In this document: in pieces, positions 1 through 6,026 of the stretch
How the letters are laid out: every line of letters begins with the position of its first letter
Numbering within the stretch: the stretch's first letter is position 1
Virus record (IMG/VR): IMGVR_UViG_3300042385_000520
Span: 1-24,168 of that record
Origin: a virus
DNA length: 24,168 nucleotides
Reading direction: 5' to 3' (one strand)
The notes under the pieces: model-generated
Seen by the model: the letters and a program-made list of their open reading frames with translations, nothing else
Told to the model about the DNA's origin: nothing
Databases searched by the model: none
Translations under genes and position numbers: made by a program

Positions 1-357
1 CCTTCCCCGTATTTTTTGGCTGTCATCCACTGAAAAGAACTCCACGATGCTTCCATTGTCGAAGGTGTATATGTGCTCTGACTTGTTGTGATTGTTCACA
101 TTGTATATCTCCATCGCCTTCATGATTTCAAAAAAGTCACGCATCACTGTTGCCCTGAGAGCTGGGAATGTTTTGCGCACCACACTCACCACCTTGTTGG
201 GGTGTTGGATGCAATAGACAATAATCATCTGACATAGGCTGTATGTCTTTGATGATCGTGAGCCACCCTCATTGATGATGAACCTGAGGCTCGGGTCAGC
301 CAATGCAGTGTAGTTCTTTTCGAAGATGACAGTGCTGTCTATCGTGATTGCAGCCAT
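1..357 (-). CDS. terL: Terminase large subunit (TerL), N-terminal part, cut by the window edge
   Basis: This is the motor ATPase/nuclease that would pump phage DNA into the prohead. The 119 codons seen are open to the window edge, so the C-terminal nuclease domain lies outside. The ATG at 357 opens MAAITIDSTV, and residues 31-38 read GGSRSSKT, the Walker A-like P-loop typical of PBSX/Terminase_3-type large terminases. RKTFPALRATV and FFSVDDSQKIRGR follow, both typical of the ATPase core. The terminase small subunit gene lies 80 bp upstream in the same direction, the usual pairing. Family assignment is from recalled motifs; I am confident of TerL, less so of the exact subfamily. Confidence 0.9.
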   Translation of the reverse strand, partial: MAAITIDSTVIFEKNYTALADPSLRFIINEGGSRSSKTYSLCQMIIVYCIQHPNKVVSVVRKTFPALRATVMRDFFEIMKAMEIYNVNNHNKSEHIYTFDNGSIVEFFSVDDSQKIRGR

Positions 358-375
358 AGGCAAAGTTTAGGCAAT

Positions 376-404
376 AAAAAAGCCGTACAAGAGTTTTCTC
401 TTAT
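376..404 (-). terminator. Weak hairpin with trailing T-run between terS and terL
   Basis: On the minus strand a 7-bp A/T-rich stem (ATAAGAG pairing with CTCTTGT, one G-T wobble, AAAA loop) is followed after a few bases by six T. It lies in the 80-bp gap between TerS and TerL. It may be a weak terminator, an attenuator or an RNA processing site. The stem is poor in GC, so chance is possible. Confidence 0.25.
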
Positions 405-437
405 ATGACAATTTGACCACTAATATACTAAATATAT

Positions 438-860
438 CTATTCAGTAGGTCTAATAATATTCACTTTCACCTCGGAGATACTTTGCCCTCCTGAAGTGAT
501 GTCAGTCTTCTCAGTCAATCCATTCAGACGTTGAGTGATGGATGGGTTGTATTGTCCAACCATGCCGCCCTTGATTTGATCATCTCGGATTTCATCGCTT
601 ATGCGTGTACAGATTGTCGTAAACATTGAATATCTCCCATCCGTATTCGCAAAGTAATCATGAACAACCAATCCCTTGTCATGTGCAAACACTCTGAATC
701 CACTCATTGTAAGCGGTACCTCCAGTGGAATCGGTTCAGCCTTGCCGGTCTTATTTGAAAGGGCATAGCTGTATCGAGGATTGTCTTTGACTTGTTTCCT
801 GTACTCAACGAAAAGCTGGTACAGGTCCTCAGGTGCTTCGAAATTGCGTGGTCTACCCAT
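438..860 (-). CDS. terS: Terminase small subunit (GP3_package-like)
   Basis: This is the probable DNA-recognition subunit of the packaging machine, partner of TerL encoded just downstream. The 140-residue protein opens MGRPRNFEAPEDLYQLFVEY, the characteristic N-terminus of the P22 gp3-like/GP3_package small terminases (MGRPRKF.TPEEL...). The VPLTMSGFRVFAH segment and the later ISDEIRDDQIKGGMVGQYNPS segment also fit that family. The start overlaps the preceding gene by 8 nt, suggesting translational coupling. Length is normal for the family. Direct or indirect recognition of a pac/cos site cannot be read from the sequence. Confidence 0.85.
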   Translation of the reverse strand: MGRPRNFEAPEDLYQLFVEYRKQVKDNPRYSYALSNKTGKAEPIPLEVPLTMSGFRVFAHDKGLVVHDYFANTDGRYSMFTTICTRISDEIRDDQIKGGMVGQYNPSITQRLNGLTEKTDITSGGQSISEVKVNIIRPTE

Positions 861-1140
861 TTGCTCTTTTGCGTTTTGCTGTTGCGTTTACTGGTCTTTT
901 TCTTTTAGTTGTTGGCTCTACTGCTGGAGCTTCGACCTGTTCATCTGCCTCAATGCCCTCATATCGGATTGGTTCAGGCACAGTTGCGGTCTCTGCTTCC
1001 TTTTCGAACAGGTATCCGAGTCCTATGCTCACATAGTATCGGTACTTGGTCACATCTATGTTGTCAACAATGATTGTTGTGTTTCCGAGCGTTGTCCTTT
1101 TAATGATGGTCTTGCCCTGGTGTTCTGCTTTTATTTTCAT
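853..1140 (-). CDS. Hypothetical phage protein with basic C-terminal tail
   Basis: Function not recognised. The first half of the 95 residues looks like a small beta-rich domain (EHQGKTIIKRTTLGNTTIIVDN then YRYYVSIGLGYLFE). The second half is a disordered acidic stretch (EADEQVEAPAVEP) ending in a basic tail (TKRKRPVNATAKRKRANG) that could bind nucleic acid. It sits between the sigma-like gene, whose end it overlaps by 41 nt, and TerS, overlapped by 8 nt. Position next to TerS might suggest a packaging accessory, but that is only inference. The ATG at 1140 is the only good start. Confidence 0.7.
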   Translation of the reverse strand: MKIKAEHQGKTIIKRTTLGNTTIIVDNIDVTKYRYYVSIGLGYLFEKEAETATVPEPIRYEGIEADEQVEAPAVEPTTKRKRPVNATAKRKRANG

Positions 1141-1654
1141 TTTGTATGGTTTTTAGCTTTGTTTTGATTTCAGCGATGAGGTAGTGCGCTGAGGTATTTG
1201 GAATCTTAAAGTACTTCGCCATAGATCGTGCTGTTGTGTAGCCATCATCGAAGTATGCCTTCGCAACAGTTATCTTGACATTGTCGGTGAGCGAGTCTCG
1301 ATAGATGTCAACGCATGACTTCCATCCATGGTACTCTTTCTCGATGTTTATCTTGTCGATGAGGTCAGTATCATCCACCATCAAGTCTGGAATGGCGATT
1401 TCACTTGATAGGAGCCTCTCTTGACGATTGGTGTCGAGGTTCTGCCACATCACTTGGCGCTTGATGGAGTTCATCATTAGACCCTTGACATCCGGGTCAG
1501 GTCCAGGATTATGAATTGACACCACATGAAGGTATGCGTTGTTGATTACGACATCCGGATTGAGCTTCGGATTATACTTGGAACAAAAAAACCGAGCATA
1601 TCGAAATAGCTCGGCATAATGCCTGGTGATATATCGGTCAAGAGATGCTTTCAT
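1100..1654 (-). CDS. Sigma factor-like protein
   Basis: This 184-residue protein looks like a divergent sigma-70/ECF-type factor. The N-terminus (YITRHYAELFRYARFFCSKY...DVVINNAYLHVV) resembles the helical region 2 that binds core polymerase and the -10 element. Residues about 125-165 (NVKITVAKAYFDDGYTTARSMAKYFKIPNTSAHYLIAEIKTKL) resemble the region 4 helix-turn-helix. If active, it would redirect host RNA polymerase to phage promoters, perhaps for late genes; the position at the end of the early block before TerS fits. The ATG at 1654 overlaps the previous gene by 17 nt. A structural HTH protein without sigma activity is an alternative. Confidence 0.6.
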   Translation of the reverse strand: MKASLDRYITRHYAELFRYARFFCSKYNPKLNPDVVINNAYLHVVSIHNPGPDPDVKGLMMNSIKRQVMWQNLDTNRQERLLSSEIAIPDLMVDDTDLIDKINIEKEYHGWKSCVDIYRDSLTDNVKITVAKAYFDDGYTTARSMAKYFKIPNTSAHYLIAEIKTKLKTIQNENKSRTPGQDHH

Positions 1655-1850
1655 ACCAATTGATGAAGTCCTTGTACCATATTTTGCGCCTCACCATGGA
1701 GCAGAAGCATTCTCGGTCTGACTTGCCCTCAACTCGCTCCTTGATTTTCTTGAGTGGGAGTAGTGCTTTCTTGCTGAAGCGGTGCGCATCATTCATCTCA
1801 ATCACTTGAGAGATGTATTCGAGTTCGGTTTGTGTTAGTCCTGGGTCCAT
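1638..1850 (-). CDS. Small hypothetical protein (70 aa)
   Basis: Function not recognised. The protein runs from MDPGLTQTELEYISQVIEMN to WYKDFINWYESIS and looks all-helical, with a basic middle (KKALLPLKKIKERVEGK) and Cys/Trp-rich end (ECFCSMVRRKIWYKDF). The frame is open further upstream, but the extra 46 residues would lie almost wholly over the membrane-protein gene at 1835-2077. I therefore chose the ATG at 1850, which leaves a 16-nt overlap like its neighbours. Placed just before the sigma-like gene and overlapping it by 17 nt, it may be a DNA-binding or regulatory accessory; that is a guess. Confidence 0.65.
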   Translation of the reverse strand: MDPGLTQTELEYISQVIEMNDAHRFSKKALLPLKKIKERVEGKSDRECFCSMVRRKIWYKDFINWYESIS

Positions 1851-2077
1851 TGAGTAATCAGATAAGCCACCATTGAGACGAGTGCGGCATACACTATGTT
1901 GCCTGTAAGTATCAAAGTGGTCCAAAATGAGGTACACTTCCAGCATCCAAATGCTGAATGAATGTACTGAGCGAGCTTTGACTCCCATCTCATGAAGATT
2001 GAATCAATCACCCAGTGCAGAGGTTCGAACTTAGCGATGAGCCATCCGATTGCGAGTCCTGTGATTAGTGCTTCCAT
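1835..2077 (-). CDS. Small membrane protein with CxxC-SFW motif
   Basis: An 80-residue protein with two hydrophobic segments: MEALITGLAIGWLIAKF near the N-terminus and TSFWTTLILTGNIVYAALVSMVAYLIT near the C-terminus. Between them is FGCWKCTSFW, a Cys-x-x-Cys followed by SFW, which resembles the CxxC...FW of small DUF1360-like membrane proteins. Likely an inner-membrane protein; the two cysteines may bind metal or a partner. It overlaps the 45-residue TM gene upstream by 13 nt, so two small membrane proteins are made together. Role unknown; superinfection exclusion is conceivable but unsupported. Confidence 0.65.
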   Translation of the reverse strand: MEALITGLAIGWLIAKFEPLHWVIDSIFMRWESKLAQYIHSAFGCWKCTSFWTTLILTGNIVYAALVSMVAYLITQWTQD

Positions 2078-2202
2078 AGGTCAAAGATAAACGAAATTAT
2101 CAGAATAATACTCACAACTGACATCACTATCATTGTGCCGTATGCTGATAGTTCGTTTCGACTTTTATCTTGGCGGGTTGGTTTCCATTCTTTTTGTTTC
2201 AT
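2065..2202 (-). CDS. Single-TM microprotein (45 aa)
   Basis: A short gene read directly from the sequence. ATG at 2202 gives MKQKEWKPTRQDKSRNELSA, then a hydrophobic segment MIVMSVVSIILIISFIF (about residues 24-40) and DLWKH before a TAA at 2067-2065. A basic N-terminus followed by one transmembrane helix suggests an N-in membrane peptide. It starts 1 nt after the stop of the gene at 2204-2527 and its end overlaps the next gene by 13 nt, filling an otherwise empty gap in a tightly packed operon. That is the main support. Function unknown. Confidence 0.6.
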   Translation of the reverse strand: MKQKEWKPTRQDKSRNELSAYGTMIVMSVVSIILIISFIFDLWKH

Positions 2203-2203
2203 C

Positions 2204-2527
2204 TTATTTAAAATTATATTCATAATTCTCACTTTCAACCATCAGCTTGTGCCATTCAAAGGCTCTCATTCCTGTGATATGCGAGTCAGTTGGGAAAAAG
2301 TACCTCCATCCTTTACTCATGCCATTAGGGATGTAATAAAAGAAAGCCACTGCGACCTTGCCGCCTGTCTTTTTAAATACCACGCTGGCTGTGTGGTCTC
2401 CTGTTGGAGTAACTCTCTCCACCTCAAATGTCTCATTGTTGTGGTTCATCTCTCGATTGGTATTGGAGTACCTTTTTGCTATTTCTTTGACACTGGCATC
2501 CAGTTCAATTGCGATTTGTTTGTTCAT
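2204..2527 (-). CDS. Hypothetical protein (107 aa)
   Basis: Function not recognised. After an N-terminal MNKQIAIELDASVKEIAKRY segment that could be a helix, the protein is mostly beta-rich: FEVERVTPTGDHTASVVFKKTGGKVAVAFFYYIPNG, then GWRYFFPTDSHITGMRAFEWHKLMVESENY. The well-conserved look of the second half (FFPTDSHITG) suggests a compact folded domain seen in other Bacteroidota mobile elements. Upstream is a 90-bp AT-rich gap with repeated octamers (2534-2582), so this gene may begin a transcription unit or be controlled by that site. Confidence 0.7.
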   Translation of the reverse strand: MNKQIAIELDASVKEIAKRYSNTNREMNHNNETFEVERVTPTGDHTASVVFKKTGGKVAVAFFYYIPNGMSKGWRYFFPTDSHITGMRAFEWHKLMVESENYEYNFK

Positions 2528-2533
2528 GTTGTT

Positions 2534-2582
2534 TAAGTTTATAAGTTTAAATTTTCAACTGTTTTGTAAGTTTATAGGTTTA
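2534..2582. repeat. Two pairs of tandem TAAGTTTA octamers in the upstream gap
   Basis: TAAGTTTA occurs at 2534-2541, 2542-2549 and 2567-2574, and the one-base variant TAGGTTTA at 2575-2582. Each pair is head-to-tail and the pairs start 33 bp apart, about three helical turns. They lie 7-55 bp upstream of the ATG at 2527, where an operator or AT-rich regulatory site would be placed. No clear TAnnTTTG promoter element was found beside them. A repeated protein-binding site is likely but not shown. Confidence 0.5.
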
Positions 2583-2617
2583 CATTTCGTTTTAAGATAT
2601 GTGTCAATTTTTACCCC

Positions 2618-2842
2618 TTATCCTTGTCCAGTTTTTTGTGCAATAAACTTGACATCTGCCTTCAGCTTTTCTATATACAGCGTGGCATCCATCAACTCCT
2701 CCTGGAGATGTGTCAACCAATCAAGGAGGCTGAGGTCATCACGATCCAAAGTGCGCCCATATTTCTCGATGCCTATCTCACTGCGCTCATAATACTTCGC
2801 CAGCACTCTGAGAAGTATTGGGTCTTGAATTTGTTTTTCCAT
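2618..2842 (-). CDS. Small MazG/DUF5664-like helical protein
   Basis: This 74-residue protein has the arrangement YYERSEIGIEKYGRTLDRDD-LSLLDWLTHLQEELMDATLYIEKL. The EKYG...LDR..LSLLDWL.HL.EEL.DA pattern resembles small phage proteins related to MazG/DUF5664-type all-alpha NTP pyrophosphohydrolases, which use an E..E..D acidic helix to bind Mg and hydrolyse nucleoside triphosphates. Only one acidic helix (EELMDA) is visible here, so catalysis is uncertain. It may instead be a nucleotide-binding or structural relative. Start and stop overlap neighbours by a few bases, with the ATGA junction at 2842-2844. Confidence 0.55.
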   Translation of the reverse strand: MEKQIQDPILLRVLAKYYERSEIGIEKYGRTLDRDDLSLLDWLTHLQEELMDATLYIEKLKADVKFIAQKTGQG

Positions 2843-3036
2843 CAGTTCAAACTTGCATATTGTTCATAAAATTCCTGAGCAGTCACTTCAGAGATATGCA
2901 CCTCATCAGAGAATGTAATCACGATACAGCTGTTGACACCTGGCATCATGTTGAATAAGTCGTGCACCCTTGCAACCAACTTGTCAAGGTTGTCATTTTT
3001 ACTGCCTATGTAGGCGATGAAGTACTTTGGATTCAT
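2842..3036 (-). CDS. Hypothetical protein (64 aa)
   Basis: Function not recognised. It shows alternating strand-helix pattern: YFIAYIGSKNDNLDKLVARVHDLFN and VNSCIVITFSDEVHISEVTAQEFYEQY, suggesting a small alpha/beta fold. The start is joined to the HTH-like gene upstream by an ATGA overlap at 3033-3036 and the stop is joined to the next gene the same way, so it is clearly part of the operon. No catalytic motif is apparent. Confidence 0.65.
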   Translation of the reverse strand: MNPKYFIAYIGSKNDNLDKLVARVHDLFNMMPGVNSCIVITFSDEVHISEVTAQEFYEQYASLN

Positions 3037-3242
3037 TGGATTAAGTATTTGAATGCTTTAATGTAGAACTCCTCGCTCACTGATTTGCCATTCATAAAGC
3101 GGTACAGCATCGAGTAATTGACCTTCATATCTTCAGCCATGTGAGTCATCTTGTATCTCTTGACGAGAAGGGACTCCAACTGCTTATGGATGAAGTCCCT
3201 GATTGTCTCCCCATCAGAAAGGTAAATCGTCATCGATTTCAT
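3033..3242 (-). CDS. Small HTH-type putative DNA-binding protein
   Basis: The 69-residue protein has an N-terminal helix (GETIRDFIHKQLESLLVKRY) and a helix-turn-helix-like stretch MTHMAEDMKVNYSMLYRFMNGK around residues 32-53. This resembles the recognition region of small Cro/XRE-type repressors (MAEDMKVNYSMLYRFMNG matches the MA..LGVs.s.lsr..nG pattern). It could regulate the early operon. The first Met at 3242 overlaps the preceding SSB-like gene by 29 nt; the Met at 3233 is an equally plausible start. Not certain: the fold is inferred from pattern only. Confidence 0.6.
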   Translation of the reverse strand: MKSMTIYLSDGETIRDFIHKQLESLLVKRYKMTHMAEDMKVNYSMLYRFMNGKSVSEEFYIKAFKYLIQ

Positions 3243-3537
3243 CAGTGATAGGTTTTGATGCTGGTGCTGTTGATGCGATTCGGATGTCCCATGCGTTCAA
3301 TGAGACATAGAACTTACCATTGTACTCACGACCTCGGAGGTCAAACTTCACCTCACACTCTTGACCTGGTGCTGCTCCATCCAGGAACTTCACTCGCTCA
3401 TTGACTGCTTGGAACTGTACCAACTGAGGATACTTGTCTCCGATTGATAGAACGAACTCTCTGAGGTTCATCTTCTCGCTTACTTGTTTGGCTTCACCGA
3501 TGAGGTGGATTGTGCCTTTTGCTTTTAACTCTTCCAT
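3214..3537 (-). CDS. DUF3127 single-stranded DNA-binding-like protein
   Basis: This protein probably coats single-stranded DNA during replication and recombination. The sequence MEELKAKGTIHLIGEAKQVSEKMNLREFVL...YPQLVQFQAVNERVKFLD...GQECEVKFDLRGREYNGKFYVSLNAWDI matches the OB-fold DUF3127 family found in Bacteroidota. It ends in an acidic tail DEIDDDLPF, which is the SSB-type C-terminal peptide that recruits replication and repair partners. Length (107 aa) is usual for the family. It lies a few genes downstream of the exonuclease and ERF annealing protein, in the recombination cluster. A distinct SSB gene was not seen, so this is the likely phage SSB. Confidence 0.8.
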   Translation of the reverse strand: MEELKAKGTIHLIGEAKQVSEKMNLREFVLSIGDKYPQLVQFQAVNERVKFLDGAAPGQECEVKFDLRGREYNGKFYVSLNAWDIRIASTAPASKPITDEIDDDLPF

Positions 3538-3539
3538 TT

Positions 3540-3740
3540 TTACTCGTTTTTGATTTTGATTTCTATTTGTAATTTATTACCTAAACTCATTAGAGATGCT
3601 GCATCTTCAATAAAATTTCTGATTATCAAATAATCTTGAGGCTCTAATTTTTTAAATGTTTGACTGGTGAAGTATTGCTCCCAATAAATAATATTGTTTT
3701 CCTCATTTAGAAATTCAGATTGAATCTTGTTATTTGCCAT
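3540..3740 (-). CDS. Hypothetical acidic protein (66 aa)
   Basis: Function not recognised. Mostly helical residues with NEENNIIYWEQYFTSQTFKKLEPQDYLIIRNFIEDAASLM, ending in a basic-acidic strand QIEIKIKNE. Codon use is visibly more AT-rich than most neighbours, suggesting recent exchange. It sits 1 nt after the exonuclease gene and 2 nt before the SSB-like gene, so it may belong to the recombination set. The ATG at 3740 is the natural start. Confidence 0.6.
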   Translation of the reverse strand: MANNKIQSEFLNEENNIIYWEQYFTSQTFKKLEPQDYLIIRNFIEDAASLMSLGNKLQIEIKIKNE

Positions 3741-3741
3741 A

Positions 3742-4359
3742 TCACTTATTATTCAATTGTTGATAATACTCATCATAATACTCAGATGCCAACTTCAATC
3801 GCTCAATCATCTGAATCTCTTTATCCTCATCTCTGACCCATGACAAGACAGTGATTCGTTTCTCCGGGTCAATGTGATCGACTCGATGCAGCTGAAGGTT
3901 CTCCCATTCATTCAGATACTCATCCCAAGTGGTGACCATGCAGTATATCAACTCAGCCACATCCTTATCATACAACATCATGTATGCTATGAGCTGCCAT
4001 TCGTACTCGGATTTGTATCCTTCATCAGGTGTAGCCGGAAAAGTTTCCAATGACCACGATGTTTTGATGTCGATGATTGCATTGTCCAGGACGATATCAG
4101 CAGTGCCGATGAGATAGTCATTCTCGACTGTTGTCTCATTCTTTTTATAGTCAGTGAAGCGAACTGCATTGAGTAGTGATATAGATTCAAGCTCTTGCTC
4201 CCTACCTTTAAAGATATACTTGTTGTTCAGTTCAGTAGTGTAGTTGTAGAATGACTCCTTTGCCACCTGTCTGATATAACTCTTGGCTGTCTCTCCCATC
4301 TCTGACTTCCCTCTTCCGTTGGTCATGAGCTTCCCGATTTGCGATGGATGCCATTTCAT
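3742..4359 (-). CDS. PD-(D/E)XK exonuclease, YqaJ/lambda Exo-like
   Basis: The product probably resects double-stranded DNA ends to give single strands for the ERF annealing protein encoded just upstream. The core reads LIGTADIVLDNAIIDIKT, with D88, D97 and K99 forming the D...D-x-K active site, and an earlier glutamate in GREQELES (about 52-59). YEWQLIAYMMLY (119-130) is the Q-containing helix seen in YqaJ-type recombination nucleases. At 205 residues it is of normal length. The 4-nt ATGA overlap with ERF gives a classic exonuclease-annealase pair. Confidence 0.85.
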   Translation of the reverse strand: MKWHPSQIGKLMTNGRGKSEMGETAKSYIRQVAKESFYNYTTELNNKYIFKGREQELESISLLNAVRFTDYKKNETTVENDYLIGTADIVLDNAIIDIKTSWSLETFPATPDEGYKSEYEWQLIAYMMLYDKDVAELIYCMVTTWDEYLNEWENLQLHRVDHIDPEKRITVLSWVRDEDKEIQMIERLKLASEYYDEYYQQLNNK

Positions 4360-4895
4360 AGGGCAAGAGCTTTGAGTTGTAATTCAGTGAGTGCGTAGTT
4401 GGCAACCAACTGCTCTGCTGTGTACTTGCCATTTGCGATGGATTCCACTGCCTTCTCAAATCGAGCATTGTCAATCTTCGGCTTGCCTGTTGCTGCTGAT
4501 GCTGCTGTGTTGCCATCATCATCAACTGCCTGAAGGCTGAGAAGTGATTGAATCGTACCTCGTCTGAAGTAGGTAACGGCAGCCAATGCTTTCTGAGGGT
4601 CCACGATTGGTGGCAAGCTCATGAATGACTCAATGTGTTCACCTGTCTCGATGTCGATGATGCGAGTGACCACATCATTGCCAACCACTGGCTGCAACAA
4701 TAGCAGTCCATGCTCGTGAAGGATTGGCTCCACCGTATCGAGCAGCGCATTGATATCAGCATAGCTCTTTTTGAAGTGTGGATTCGTTGCATTCTTGGAC
4801 ACCTTGCCAATCTGCTGCTTGGCAGCGTGTAACTTCTGCCAAATGTTGAGGGTTGGCATCTCTGCCTCCTCCGCTTTCTTTCTTGTTGTTGTCAT
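4356..4895 (-). CDS. erf: ERF-family single-strand annealing protein
   Basis: This recombinase anneals complementary single strands, working with the neighbouring exonuclease. ERF-superfamily features are clear: NATNPHFKKSYADINALLDTVEPILHEHGLLLLQPV near the N-terminus, the MSLPPIVDPQKALAAVTYFRRGTIQSLLSLQAVDDDGN segment (about residues 93-131), then a linker and a small helical C-terminal part (ARFEKAVESIANGKYTAEQLVANYALTE). 179 residues is typical. It begins after an AT-rich 31-bp gap below the VRR-NUC gene and overlaps the exonuclease by 4 nt. Confidence 0.9.
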   Translation of the reverse strand: MTTTRKKAEEAEMPTLNIWQKLHAAKQQIGKVSKNATNPHFKKSYADINALLDTVEPILHEHGLLLLQPVVGNDVVTRIIDIETGEHIESFMSLPPIVDPQKALAAVTYFRRGTIQSLLSLQAVDDDGNTAASAATGKPKIDNARFEKAVESIANGKYTAEQLVANYALTELQLKALAL

Positions 4896-4926
4896 AATTG
4901 TTAGAATTTATTGTAAAAATAAGCAT

Positions 4927-5385
4927 TTATTTGATTACTTGTGTAAACTCATCATAAAATTTCAGCATATCTGCAAAAGTTTTCACGATGATGTATGTGC
5001 CACCAGCCTCTTCAATGGCTTTCTGATAGTCCTTTTGTGCCTGAGATTGTCTATCCTTGCCATACTTGATTTCAATCTTCACACTTCTGCCCTTGATCGT
5101 GGCGGAGATATCTGCTGAACCCGGTGTTCCTGTTCCCTTGGTCCACTGCCCACCAATGGCAACACCATCAGTGCGGTACTTTTTGCGATACACACCCATT
5201 GTATTGATGCGCTCAGCTTGGCATCCATTGAACTGAAGGAATGCAATCACTGACTTGGTGAGCTCATTCGCTGAGTTGTCGTTCCAATGAGTTAGTGCCA
5301 ACATATTTGGCGGTGTGTTTGGATACTTCTCCATCTTATGCTTGAGCTGGAGGTCCTTGAGGAGTTGTCGTTCTTGTCGTGTCAT
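4927..5385 (-). CDS. VRR-NUC-like PD-(D/E)XK nuclease
   Basis: A 152-residue nuclease of the VRR-NUC/Holliday-resolvase-like type. GTPGSADISATIKGRSVKIEIKYGKDRQSQAQKDYQKAIEEAGGTYIIV shows D92, E105-x-K107 and the downstream QAQKDYQ helix typical of VRR-NUC domains; E41 (ANELTKSVIAFLQ) may be the first acidic ligand. Such small phage nucleases stand in for RusA or Endonuclease VII to resolve branched DNA before packaging. The ATG at 5385 shares its bases with the stop of the methyltransferase gene upstream. The exact substrate cannot be inferred. Confidence 0.8.
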   Translation of the reverse strand: MTRQERQLLKDLQLKHKMEKYPNTPPNMLALTHWNDNSANELTKSVIAFLQFNGCQAERINTMGVYRKKYRTDGVAIGGQWTKGTGTPGSADISATIKGRSVKIEIKYGKDRQSQAQKDYQKAIEEAGGTYIIVKTFADMLKFYDEFTQVIK

Positions 5386-6026
5386 TAAAATAGTGTTTGT
5401 TGGTTAGTATGGTTCTTTATTCTTTGTATCGCTTTTTCGTAGTATTCAGCGTCAAGTTCACAAGCAGTTAACTCAAAGCCGTAATCGTGGCAAGCTATTG
5501 CAATACTGCCAGAACCAAGATGAGTGTCAAGTATTTTGTCTCCTTGCTTTGCGTACTTTTTTAAACACCAACCATACAAATAAATAGGTTTTTGTGTTGG
5601 ATGTAAGCGTTCACATTCGTCTTTAGCATTAGCCCCCACCCAAGACTTATTTATTTTTCTTAAAGCTCCACCAAGACTTGTCCAAGCAAGTTCACCATCT
5701 GCAAAGTCATTTTCACCAGTTCCTTTATCCCAAAACAACCAAGATGAAGTTGGAGCTAAAAATTCAGTCATATAATTTCCACCCCATATAATTTGATTTT
5801 TTGAAACTCTTTTCAATTCATCAAAATATTGCATACTTGGAATTGAGTTATCCCAATCATTTTGACCTCTATAAATCTTTTTTTTTCCATTTCCAAGTGT
5901 CATTTTATTTGCACCAATCCCATAAGGAGGGTCGACTATTGCCAAGTCAAAATAGTTGTCAGGGTAACGAGCCATTAACTGCATATTATCCTCGTTTGTT
6001 ATTGTTATTTTGTCTGTTACTTTCAT
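5385..6026 (-). CDS. DNA adenine/cytosine-N4 methyltransferase, DPPY type
   Basis: The enzyme would methylate an exocyclic amino group of DNA with S-adenosylmethionine. Catalytic motif IV DPPYG is at residues 32-36, before the AdoMet-binding motif I, DTHLGSGS, at 167-174. This order is that of the beta class (MboII/Hin-type), which also carries the HPTQKP segment seen at 142-147. DPPY favours N6-adenine. No restriction enzyme is next to it, so it probably protects phage DNA or marks it for regulation. Base use is more AT-rich than the helicase gene beside it, hinting at separate acquisition. It overlaps the helicase stop by 4 nt. Confidence 0.88.
   Translation of the reverse strand: MKVTDKITITNEDNMQLMARYPDNYFDLAIVDPPYGIGANKMTLGNGKKKIYRGQNDWDNSIPSMQYFDELKRVSKNQIIWGGNYMTEFLAPTSSWLFWDKGTGENDFADGELAWTSLGGALRKINKSWVGANAKDECERLHPTQKPIYLYGWCLKKYAKQGDKILDTHLGSGSIAIACHDYGFELTACELDAEYYEKAIQRIKNHTNQQTLF

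Noticed and set aside
781-1167. Plus-strand frame over TerS and its neighbour
   Set aside because: Cys/Phe/Trp-rich composition and full overlap with well-supported minus-strand genes.
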